From Hallerella sp964587155 (GTDB lineage Bacteria; Fibrobacterota; Fibrobacteria; Fibrobacterales; Fibrobacteraceae): a stretch of 64,000 nucleotides of DNA. Where the stretch lies: the NCBI GenBank assembly GCA_964587155.1, contig CAZPKF010000004.1, positions 1 to 64,000 of the forward strand, given 5' to 3'. The notes below the pieces were generated by a model. That model saw only the letters and a list, made by a program, of their open reading frames with translations. It was not told the origin of the DNA and did not search any database. Below, piece after piece: positions 33,632 through 44,000 of the stretch (positions are counted from its first letter, which is position 1; the number at the start of each line of letters is the position of its first letter). A program made the translations under genes and the position numbers.

Positions 33632-35076
33632 GGTTCTTCGCTCCGCTTGGTAGCCAGCCAGAGTTTAATCGACATCGGCTGTTCAATGTAATCGGTGAAA
33701 TCATACCGGGAATAGGTGTTGTATCCCATGAAAATGGTCACAGAATCGCCCTTTTCAGTAACGTGGTCGTAGTAAAGCGTATCGTAAGGAGCGAGCATCG
33801 AATATCCCATGCGAAGGACCATCTGCATTTTCATCCCGGTCCCCGCCTGGTTGATGAACGCCCGGAAACCCTCCGTCAGCTGGAGACCTAGCGTGTCGCC
33901 GTCCAAAAAGACCAAATTGGGATGCCCGTATTTTTTGATGTATTCCCTGTTCAACTTGTAAACTTCGGACGATTGGATGGGAGTTCCGTTCGAATCCACA
34001 AAAGTCGAAGCGACGACTTGAACGGGGAATCCCAGTTCCGAGCCATCCTTTGAAGAAGAGCGCGGCATAGTGAGCTGCGCAAGGACGACCGCTTGCCGCA
34101 CATCGTTGCCATCTCCCTCGGTATAGGGGAACTTGTCGCCGTAAAAATCGGACAGCGTCTCGAGAATTTTTTTGCCGGGAATTTCCACCAGCAGCGATTC
34201 CAAAACGCCTCCGTGCAAAATGGCGCAATCCGAACACGTTTCAGTCGACGTGCTGATGATCGCCGCACGGAACGGCGCAATGTTCTTGTATGAGTCGGAA
34301 CGCACCGTATCGCCCGCAGGAGAAACTTTCACTGTGGAATAAGACCGCAACCGGAGGAATGGCACTGTAGTTTCGCCCGGACCATAAAAACGATAAAGCC
34401 GCGAAGCTTCGGGAGCAGATATCTTGATTTGAAGATGGGCCGCATCCTGAATTTTTGTCAATGATTCATAAAATTTATTCGGCAAATCGAGGCGGATGGC
34501 GGAATCGAGTTTCGCAATGCGGAGTTCCAAAGTCGTGTCTGCGGAATCCGCGCGGCTCCATGCCGCCCGCAAATTTTCACGCCACACAGAATCCTTGACA
34601 TTTCCTAAACTGTCCAGATATTTTTCGCCGGAGCCCGTATCCAAAATCCACGAAATGCGGACAGAAAGAGTTTCTTTCAACGGCAAGGAATCTTTGAATC
34701 CCGCTTGGGCGTAAAATCCGGAGTCCGGGTAAAGCGCCAAAAATCCCGACCGGAATTCCTTTGCGCTGTCCGCTCTGAACCTAGCGAAGAAACTCTTGTC
34801 GCGGAATCCGAAATCCAACACCCATTCGTGTTTCATTCCGTTGACCGCACCTAAAACGCCTTGGTAATAGTTGATTCTCGGAGTGCTGTCGAAACCGACT
34901 TTGTAAAAAGAAGGCTTTACATCATCAATTTCGACCGTTTGCACCAAATAACTAGAAGGAAAGCCTTGGTCGTCCAACCAAGAAACTAGGGATTCGCCGT
35001 CCGAATCAAAGAGGCACGCCGCAAACAGGAGCGGTAGCAGGGAGGCTGTCACAAGCGAAAATCTGAATTTCTTCAC
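33628..35076 (-). CDS. Predicted lipoprotein of unknown function
   Basis: 482 residues from GTG 35076, which has GGAGA 4 nt upstream; the frame remains open to 35160, but the signal sequence starts here (VKKFRFSLVTASLLPLLFAACLFD). Lipobox FAAC, lipidated Cys at about residue 20. The mature protein is beta-rich with long hydrophilic stretches and two CxxC-like sites (ETCSDCAILHGG). No family recognised. It heads the operon lipoprotein, barrel, DUF4912 protein, GH57 enzyme; stop and next start overlap as ATGA. Confidence 0.75.
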   Translation of the reverse strand: MKKFRFSLVTASLLPLLFAACLFDSDGESLVSWLDDQGFPSSYLVQTVEIDDVKPSFYKVGFDSTPRINYYQGVLGAVNGMKHEWVLDFGFRDKSFFARFRADSAKEFRSGFLALYPDSGFYAQAGFKDSLPLKETLSVRISWILDTGSGEKYLDSLGNVKDSVWRENLRAAWSRADSADTTLELRIAKLDSAIRLDLPNKFYESLTKIQDAAHLQIKISAPEASRLYRFYGPGETTVPFLRLRSYSTVKVSPAGDTVRSDSYKNIAPFRAAIISTSTETCSDCAILHGGVLESLLVEIPGKKILETLSDFYGDKFPYTEGDGNDVRQAVVLAQLTMPRSSSKDGSELGFPVQVVASTFVDSNGTPIQSSEVYKLNREYIKKYGHPNLVFLDGDTLGLQLTEGFRAFINQAGTGMKMQMVLRMGYSMLAPYDTLYYDHVTEKGDSVTIFMGYNTYSRYDFTDYIEQPMSIKLWLATKRSEEP

Positions 35077-35186
35077 GGAATCTCCGAAAAAAGGAAACTT
35101 CTGGTGCAAATATACAAAGTCTTTTCCCAAAGGATTTCTAGATTTCGGCTGTAAAAACAATAAAGGCCATCCCTTTCGAGGAATCT

Positions 35187-36524
35187 ATGAAACCATTCCA
35201 CGCGTATTTTCAAAACATCAACGGTTCTGATACTTATCCTTTAGACGAAGTCATCTACCGGAGCAAAGTTGACGGCAGCCTGCTCGAAGTCCACCACGAC
35301 CGCGAAGCGCTCGCCGCCCGGGAACCCGACGAATGGAAGGCCCTGTTCGCCGAACGCCGCAAAAGCTTTAAGCCCGCCGACTTGAGCGGTGTTTGGAGCA
35401 AACGGGAAATGGTCTTGCCCGAAATTCCAGAAGACGACATCGTCACCCTCCAAGAAGGCTTCAGCCCCCTTTTCAACGCAAGTGCTCTCGCCAAAGAAAT
35501 CGGTGTAAAATCACTCCACGTGAAACTTTGCGGCAATTCGCATACGGGAAGTTTCAAAGATTTGGGCATGACCGTTTTGGTGAGCCAAGTGAACTCCATG
35601 ATCAAACGCGGAAAGGCAATCGACGCCGTCGCTTGCGCCAGTACCGGAGACACTTCTGCCGCCCTGGCCGCTTTCACCGCCAAAGCGGGAATCCCTAGCA
35701 TCGTCTTTTTGCCACGGGGAAAAACCAGCGTTGCACAACTGATCCAGCCCATTTCGAACGGAAGCATCGTACTTGCCTTGGATACGGATTTCGACGGCTG
35801 CATGAAAATTGTCCAGCAGGTCACGGCAGACAACCGCATTTATTTAGCCAATTCCATGAACAGTCTCCGCGTCGAAGGGCAAAAGACAATTTCTCCGGAA
35901 ATCTGCCAAGAATTGGGTTGGCGCGTTCCCGACACCGTCATCATCCCGGGCGGAAACCTGGGAAACGTGAGCGCCCTGGCCAAAGGTTTTGACGATTGCC
36001 TCGCCATGGGACTCATCGACAAGAAACCGCGCATTGTCGTCGCTCAAGCCCAAAACGCGAATCCCTTCGCCGAAGCCTATCGCCGCGGATTCGACAAGCT
36101 CGTTCCGGTGCAGGCGCAAAAGACTTTGGCAAGCGCCATCCAAATCGGAAATCCGGTCAGCTATCCCAAAGCGGAGCGCGCCATCAAAAATTACAACGGC
36201 ATCGTCGTCGATGTGACCGAAGACGAACTGGCTAACGCAGCGGAACGGGCAGACCGCATCGGACTTTACGCGTGTCCTCATACCGGCGTAGCCTTGGGCG
36301 CTTTATTCAAACTCCGCGCCGAAGGTAAAATCGACAAAGACGAAGAAGTCATCGTCATCAGCACCGCGCACGGCTTGAAATTCACCGAATTCAAAGTGGC
36401 TTACCACAAAGAAGAGCTCAACGGCATCGTTTCGAAATTTGCAAATCCCATTTTCGAAGCCCCTGCAGAAATCGGTCCCGTGATGGACATTCTCAAAAAA
36501 GAAATGGCCAACCGGAAACGCTGA
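35187..36524 (+). CDS. thrC: Threonine synthase
   Basis: 445 residues. A PLP fold-type II enzyme that converts O-phosphohomoserine to threonine. The PLP lysine is in NSHTGSFKDLGMTVL (about 124). Other family blocks: VACASTGDTSAALAAFTAKAG, DTVIIPGGNLGNVSALAKGF and YACPHTGVALGALFKL. The length and the N-terminal domain (MKPFHAYFQNINGSDTYPLDEVIY) fit the bacterial class that carries a short extra N-terminal domain. It is followed after 1 bp by a membrane-protein gene, so the two are co-transcribed. Confidence 0.95.
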   Translation: MKPFHAYFQNINGSDTYPLDEVIYRSKVDGSLLEVHHDREALAAREPDEWKALFAERRKSFKPADLSGVWSKREMVLPEIPEDDIVTLQEGFSPLFNASALAKEIGVKSLHVKLCGNSHTGSFKDLGMTVLVSQVNSMIKRGKAIDAVACASTGDTSAALAAFTAKAGIPSIVFLPRGKTSVAQLIQPISNGSIVLALDTDFDGCMKIVQQVTADNRIYLANSMNSLRVEGQKTISPEICQELGWRVPDTVIIPGGNLGNVSALAKGFDDCLAMGLIDKKPRIVVAQAQNANPFAEAYRRGFDKLVPVQAQKTLASAIQIGNPVSYPKAERAIKNYNGIVVDVTEDELANAAERADRIGLYACPHTGVALGALFKLRAEGKIDKDEEVIVISTAHGLKFTEFKVAYHKEELNGIVSKFANPIFEAPAEIGPVMDILKKEMANRKR

Positions 36525-36525
36525 A

Positions 36526-37770
36526 ATGGTCTTGAACGTCATTTGGCTCCTGTTCTTTTTCGGAGCCTTCGCCGCGTGCCTCGTCGAATGGCTGGTTTTC
36601 GGCAATTCGGGAATTTTCAATTCGACGATTCTCGCCGCGTTCGACATGGCGAAAACGGCGTTTGAAATCGCCTTGGGACTCACGGGGATTTTGAGCCTTT
36701 GGCTAGGCATTTTAAAAATCGGAGAAAAGGCGGGGGCTATCCAGATTTTGTCTAAGATTGTCCAGCCTTTATTCGTCAGGCTATTCCCCGAAATTCCCAA
36801 GGGGCATCCCGTCGTCGGCACCATGCTGATGAACATCAGCGCGAACATGCTGGGACTCGACAACGCAGCAACTCCGATGGGTCTGAAAGCCATGAAAGAG
36901 CTGCAAGAGTTGAATCCGAACAAGGATAAAGCAGTCGCCAGTGATTCGCAGATTCTCTTTCTCGTTTTGAATGCAAGCGGTCTCACGCTGATTCCTGTCA
37001 GCATCATGACTTACCGCGCTCAGTTGGGTGCGGCTAATCCCAGCGACGTTTTTTTGCCGATTTTACTTGCCACGTTTTTCAGCACACTGGCGGGCATCAT
37101 CGCGGTCAGTTTTTTTCAAAAAATCAAATTGAAAGACCCCGTGACTCTTCTTTGGATTGGTGGACTTTCCGCATTTGTCCTTGCGACGCTCGCCTACTTC
37201 AGTCATCTGACTGCAGAAGCGTTGGGAACAACCAGTTTATTCATCAGCGGACTCATCCTGTTTGGAATCATCATCGCCTTTTTGGGACTGGCCGTTTATA
37301 AAAAAGTCCGCGCATACGAAGCTTTTGTCGAAGGGGCAAAAGAAGGCTTCCAAACGGCGGTCATGGTCATTCCCTACCTGGTCGCCATTCTCGTCGGAGT
37401 CGCTGTATTCCGGGCAAGCGGAGCCATGGATTTGGTCATGGGGGGAATTTCCAAATTGCTCGGACTTTTTGGAATCGGAAACGATGTCGTCCCCGCTTTG
37501 CCCACGGCAATTATGAAGCCTCTCAGCGGAAGCGGAGCCCGCGGCATGATGATCGACACAATGAAATCCTTGGGCCCGGACAGTTTCGCAGGCCGCCTAA
37601 GCTGCATGTTCCAGGGAGCAGCCGACACCACGTTTTACATTGTCGCCGTATACTTTGGTTCTGTCGGTGTCCGCAAAACGCGACACGCTGTCACCTGTGC
37701 GCTGATCGCCGATGCCGTGGGCATTATCGCCGCCATTACAATCGCCTACATTTTCTTTCCGCCGAATTGA
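36526..37770 (+). CDS. Fused SpmA/SpmB-like nucleoside-recognition (Gate) membrane protein
   Basis: 414 residues with about ten membrane segments. The N-terminal half matches SpmA (GLTGILSLWLGILKIGEKAGAIQILSKIVQPLFVRLFPEIP...NMLGLDNAATPMGLKAM). The C-terminal half matches SpmB (GFQTAVMVIPYLVAILVGVAVFRASGAMD...PLSGSGARGMMIDTMKSLGPDSFAGRLSCMFQGAADTTFYIVAVYFG). In Bacillus these are separate spore-maturation proteins; in non-sporulating bacteria the fused form is widespread, with unclear transport activity. It starts 1 bp after the thrC stop. No Shine-Dalgarno of its own is obvious, suggesting translational coupling. Confidence 0.9.
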   Translation: MVLNVIWLLFFFGAFAACLVEWLVFGNSGIFNSTILAAFDMAKTAFEIALGLTGILSLWLGILKIGEKAGAIQILSKIVQPLFVRLFPEIPKGHPVVGTMLMNISANMLGLDNAATPMGLKAMKELQELNPNKDKAVASDSQILFLVLNASGLTLIPVSIMTYRAQLGAANPSDVFLPILLATFFSTLAGIIAVSFFQKIKLKDPVTLLWIGGLSAFVLATLAYFSHLTAEALGTTSLFISGLILFGIIIAFLGLAVYKKVRAYEAFVEGAKEGFQTAVMVIPYLVAILVGVAVFRASGAMDLVMGGISKLLGLFGIGNDVVPALPTAIMKPLSGSGARGMMIDTMKSLGPDSFAGRLSCMFQGAADTTFYIVAVYFGSVGVRKTRHAVTCALIADAVGIIAAITIAYIFFPPN

Positions 37771-37836
37771 TTTTGGCTAAAGATTCCGAGATAAAAAACG
37801 GAAGAGAGCCGTGAAATGGAATCTGTGGATTGGGTT

Positions 37837-37884
37837 GGGGTTCAAACGAAAAGCTTTTCGGCAAATGGATTGAATTTTGCACGG
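37837..37884. repeat. Intergenic repeat, copy 3 (divergent)
   Basis: GGGGTTCAAACGAAAAGCTTTTCGG...TTTTGCACGG is a diverged copy of the 49-bp core at 23515 and 24699. It continues into CGGTTT...GTGAAACCGTTTTT (to about 37911), a hairpin with a T run. The gap 37771-38058 also has an imperfect GGAaCGCCT/AGGCGcTCC hairpin (37920-37941) and no gene. Confidence 0.75.
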
Positions 37885-38058
37885 TTTCAACATCAAAAGT
37901 GAAACCGTTTTTGCAAAATGGAACGCCTTTGCAGGCGCTCCATTCCCAAAGGTCATAGAACGAATCGATTCAAGGCTTAAAATTTAGCCGTTCATTTTTT
38001 GGATGAAATTCCACCGGAGATTATCCTCGCCAAAATAGGGCGGGGATTATCTTGAATT

Positions 38059-41000
38059 CTAGTATTTTGTGATGCCCGTTGTTCCGCAAGGACTCGTACC
38101 GGATCCGCGGTCACAACCCAACTTGCTGACAGAAGACCCTTCGGGTATGATCAAAACGCTTCCAGACGCAGGCATTGTACTGACAGCAATGTCTTTGTGT
38201 TCCACATTATTACACTCCAATGTTGTCGAACCATAGGAAACAGTCCCGGAACATTGATAGAACCATTGCGAACCTTTGCAATCATGCAAAACTTTATACT
38301 CACCTGCATCTACTATATTTTTAATCTCCGGCCAACCATTATCATTACCTAGGCACGCCGAATTCGACATAACATCCGCCGAATAGGTTACACTGAAATT
38401 GCAGTCATCCGAGCCTTCAGAATTAGAAACCCTGAAAAGATAAGAATAGGTTCCATCCACAGATTCTCCCGGGAAAGAAACGGCACCTCCCGAATAATCG
38501 GTTCCTGATTTCAAACTGTTTCCGTCTAGAGAGATTTCATAAGTACAGCCCTTGCCGCAGCCTTCCAACGCCTTCGGGAGAACAGATACAGAAGAACCCG
38601 TTTTCTCCGTTTGGTCCGCCGGACACGTAATCGTCGGCGCGCGTTCTTTGACCGTTATCGTTTGAGAACAGGAGTCCTTTCCTAATTCACCATCAACAAC
38701 ATGGAAGACATATTGCAGAGTTCCCTCTTCTGTCGGGGTAATTGTATGGGATTCCGCACAATTTCTTTGTGAAACACCATTCCCCGTAATCGAAGAATTC
38801 CTACAGTATCCTGCATAAAGCGTTTTCCAAGTGAAAGGTTCTCCTAAACCGATCTCCGTTTCAGAAACCGAGCACGACAACGCAGAAATCACTTCTGCAT
38901 AGACAACGCACTGCGTGACGCCTTTGTATTTTAACGTCCAGTTGTAACTTCCCACACTCCTTTTTCCCAAAAGCATGACGGAGAGATTTGTGTTGGCTTT
39001 GAGCAAAAATTCCCCTAATGAAGACTCTCCTTCATAAAGCTCTAATGGATAAGATTCGTTTTCATTTACATTGTTTTGCGCAACAATGTAAATGTCCTTG
39101 CTTCTATAATATGTGGAACTTTCCCCGAAGCTGTAATTATTCATCGAAAGGCCGCACTTTACCGACAATTGCTTTTCGGCACTGGAACTGGAAACCAGCT
39201 CTTCGCTAGAACTGCTTTCTTCCACACTCGAGCTGCTTTCTTCCGCACTGGAACTCGATTCTGCCTCCACCACGTCAAATTCCAAGGAGCAGCTGTTGAA
39301 CGCTTTGTCCGCACTCGTACTTTCTAATGTAAAGCGGTGAGTTCCTGTCGTCAACGGTTTCTCTTTGATATTCGCAGCCGTCGTCGAAGTCGCTAAACCA
39401 GAACCGCCTTCATGATTCTTCTCCGAAAGAATTTCATCCGATGCATCCAATACGACGCGATAGTCGCAGCCCTTTCCTTCGGGGCAATTTAGCAGACTGT
39501 ATTGGAATACAGGCAAGCCTTCGCCCGCGAAAACCGTTTTTTTCGAAACGCCATCACAGGTCGCCGTAATCGCCGAAGGTTGCGTCACCCGACATTCAAA
39601 GGGTGATCCGTCGACCAATTCATCGGCAGCATTTTTTAGAGAAACCTGGAACGCATAATTTTTCGTTTCCGAAGAACCATACGGATTGTCCGTCCAGTTG
39701 AACATAGCCACGTTGCCCGTCCATTTGCAATGATTTTCCGGCAAGGCATCCGTTTCGTCACACGATGCGTTTCCAGACAAATTAACGCCAACTTCTTTGA
39801 TTTCAAATGATTTCACCTGCGAAGGATTGGTAACGCCAACTGCAATTTCCCAAGCATTCGAAGTCGAAACATATTGAGCCGAACAATTCAACAATCGGAG
39901 CACATTCGGACAAGAAGATTGCACAGAATTGACTTTGACACTCGAAGCCCCCACATTTTTGATGTATACGCCGGCGACGTGTTCTACGTCAAAGCCATCA
40001 ACAGTCATCAAATCGTCCATCGAAAAAGTCACGCTTCCCGTTTGCGTCGTCGTCCACGGCAAACTGTAAACCGGCGCGCTCCCATAAGAAAATCCATCCG
40101 AAGAATTTTGACTATACAGATAAACCTGAACTTCAGAAAGCTGTTCGTTCGAAAGATCAAGAACGAGCGAAGCATCCCGCAAATTCACAGTCGCCTTATT
40201 CGCCAAAGCCGAAACCGGGAAGTAAATTCCCTCGCCATCCCCAGAGCCTTGAATAAAATTCACGTCTTCGGAACACGCCGTAAATTCTCCCACCCAGAAA
40301 GAGCCGCAGTCGTCTTCCGCATTCTCCATCCACGAGGATTCTTCTCCTCCCAAAGCGCACCCCGAAACTTTCGCCTTCGCCAAAGTCATCGGTTCCAAAA
40401 CGCCATGCGGGCCGCCTTCCGTAAACAGATATCCCGAAGAACACTCCGAATAAGACGCTTGCGTTCCGCCGCAGGCATCCTTTCCCTGATAATAATACTT
40501 GGCAAAACATCCCTTGGAATCAAACCAGGCAGAAAGTCCCACCCAAGGCTTTGTCTCTTCGTTTTGAGGCACAATGCCGCCCGCGTAAGCGGCTTTGAAA
40601 GAACAGGAAACTGTCGGATAGGTATCCCAGCACGTCGAAGCGTAATCGTCGCTTTTCCAGCCGATTCCGTAAAGTTTAAAATTCGGATCCGCCAGGCTGA
40701 ATCCCACGTATTCATGAATGCCGCGGCTGTTCAATTTTTCGGAACCTATCAAATCCGCATTCGGAAGTTCAAAGACTACACTCGCTTTCGAAGAACTCCA
40801 AGAATCCAAGGAGACTTCTAATTGGAGCGCATCTTTGCCGGATTCCACTTTTCCAAACGTGGCAGAAAGCAGCACAATTTGCGAAGACCCCACAGAAACG
40901 GAGCTGCCGTTTTGTTTGAACGCCGCTTCTTCTACGCAATCACCGTTTTGCTTACAAAGGCTCGCACGGAGTTCGCGCGAAGCGTTTCCAAAAATGGTCA

Positions 41001-44000
41001 ACAGTAAATATTCAGACGCTTTTGAATTGGAACGCAGCAAAAATCCCGATTTTTTGACCATCGCCTCGCTTTCATTTGCGACGCCCCCCAGCATGGGCAC
41101 TTGGAATTGCGCTTTCAACGTTCCGTAAAGCCCCGCCATCACCGTGCTCAAAACCATTACCGGAGATTCTCCCAATTTGGAATCTTCGCGAATCGCCGTG
41201 GACGAATACTGGATTTTTCCATCGTTCAAGAATTCGATCCGATTCCGGTCGCCGCGGAGAAGCAGCCACTTGGCAAACGAATTTTTTCCCAGTCCCACAT
41301 TGCAAACATCCCCAGCGCATTCATCGATGCAATATTCCGCATTGCCGCCCAAATTGCCCGAAGAACATTCAAGTCCGTGATTTTTGAATTCATCAAAGAA
41401 GCAATGTTTGTCGCTTTCGCCAAAGTGCGCCATCACAACATCGCCATCGGTAACAGAAATCACGTAAGTGTCTCCCGTAAACGGCTCCGAATTATCCGGG
41501 CAATCCAAACCAGACGCACATTCCCAATAGTTGAAATTTTCCTTGTCCGCAGCGGTTTTCAAAGAAAGAGTCACCGTTTCACCCGTGTAAACAGCAAAAG
41601 AACAATTGTCCGAATTCGCTTTGTAATCCGCATACGAACAGGAATGGTTCCGTTCGCCGTTGCCCGTAACCGAAATGGAAATCGTCTGGGAGTTCTGAAT
41701 GCCTTCGCCTTCAAACCCGACAAAGAATGTTTGCGCTTCGGCTTTCAATTCACCGTAAAGGAAATACGTTTCACTATTTTCTGGATTGAGATCTGCCGCC
41801 CTCAACAAGTTTCCTTCCGAAGCTGTGGGAATCACCGCTTCACAGCCATTGGGAACCGACGGCGTGACAAATGTAAAGTCGCTGCCGTCCGCAGAGCAGG
41901 TCCAGTCTTCGTTCTTCAATCCGGTCACGCGGTCGTTGCAATTGGGCATCACCCATTCTTCGGTTGTTGAACAATTGGGACGGTCACTCTGAATCCACTT
42001 TTCGTATTCGCCGCCAATTTTACACTTTTCATTCGCACTTCCCGGCCCCGCACAAAAAGCCGCAAGGCCTTTCCTTTGTACCGAAACCGAAGAAGAGTTG
42101 TAAATGTATTCAAAATTGTTTTGTCCAATATTGCAGCCTTCCACTTCTGAAATTTGGAACAAAAGCCCGGACGTTATCGCCGATTCATTTTGAACATCAA
42201 AAATTTCCGTTGTCGCCGCCGACGTGTTGATGTCAATCGTACAATTTTCGCCATTGCAAGAAATGCCGTTCATTGGAGTCACAGACCAGCCCAGCGTTTC
42301 TGCCGGCCGGATAATGGAAACTTTGCAATTTGCCGGCGCCGCCGTTGTCGTGGGAACAGTCAAAACGACTTTTGTCGAATTGCCTTTTTTCAGTTGCAGC
42401 TGCGCTTCGCCAAATTGAACTTCGGGTGCGCTGCTTTCTTCACCAGAAACGACGACGTAAAAAGGAACCTCGCCCGATGTCGCCTTGGATTCCGCCGAAA
42501 CGGTGCAGCCGTAAATTCCTTTCGTCAACAATTCCGGATTTGTCGATTTTCTATCGAACATCAATCCAACCGTCGGAATGCTCGCTGTTCCACCAGAAAG
42601 GCTTTCGCACCGGATTCCCGTCTCTTTAAACGGCTCCGAAGAATTCAAACTGACCACTTTATAGTAATCGCTCAGCTTGCCATAAGGATCCCGCGGCAGA
42701 TAAGCCACTCGCGGCAACACGATAAACGAAGAAGACAACTCTTCGGCAGAATCATCCGGAAGATTTCCCTTGTGCGCATACTGGGATTCGAGCGAAATGG
42801 AAAGCTGCGGTGCCATGGCAGTATAATAAGCATCCGGCTTTCCCGTCGCCATCGTATATTCCGAAGACGACGCGCCCGAACTCGAAGTGGCGCCACCACA
42901 AACAGCAGCATCTGCATTGCAAATGATTTTGCTTTGCGTCAAGCTGTTCATCAAGCTTTGATTGTATTCGATTTTGGCAATATCCAAGTCGCCGATTTTA
43001 GAACAGTTTTCCGCAGTCGCATAAACAGACCCGGAAAGAGTTGATTTAAAGAGGAGTTTTGTCGCATCCTTTTCTGTATAAATAAAGTAATTGTACTTGT
43101 TCGTTATGCCTGGAACAGCGTCCTGAATTTCGCCGTTCCCCCCTTCTTTCAACAGCAAAAACACATAAGAGTCTTCAGTTGTCGGCGGAAGGGAATTTTG
43201 CCCCATCTGATTATCGACAATGATGATGAACTTTCCTTTGAGCGGTTCCTTTGGATCCTGTTTGCTGGAATAACTCACTTTGACAACCAGGTAGCCGTTG
43301 TAAAGATTCTCTTTTGCCTTGTCGGCATCTCCAGAAAGTTCTTCGTAGCAGGCGTTCAGATTCTTGCTTAAATCGTTGTTCCAAACGGTGATGCCCGCCG
43401 CACATCCCTTGCTCGCGTAAGAAGAAAACGCACTTTCCGCAGTTTGGAGCATGTCGTCGACCTTGTAAGAAGAACCGTCGCATCCGGGCTTCTTTTCCCA
43501 CAGGGAGTCACAACGGGATTTGAGCGAATCCGCCACGCAGAAATTGGGAGAATCCGTCCATGATTTGAGTGTTCCGCCGACCTTGAACCACGGAGAAACG
43601 CCACAGACAGGGTGAAAATCCGAACGTTTATAGCAATAAGGAGAACCCGTGATATTGGATCCGTTCAAATCCGCCCGGAAAGAATTCCATTTATAGCCCA
43701 AGTCATAGTAAAGCTGATTTCCAACAAAGTAAGCGTAAATTGTCGTCGGGTAAGCATAGCTCTGGCACTCGGACCCCGGTCCACTCGTACAATGCGCCCA
43801 ATAACTGTTTTGGTAACTTTTAAATTCCACATCGGCTGTATCCGCCGGCAAATGGTAAAGGTAATACTTGTCCGGAGCAGGGTTTACTTTGACATACGGG
43901 CTATAACTGCCATTGTCCCACGGGTCAAAATAGTCACATTTCGCATGAGTATCTTCATAAGGTCCTCTTTGATTGTTGTCATTACATTTTTTCCTGAAAC

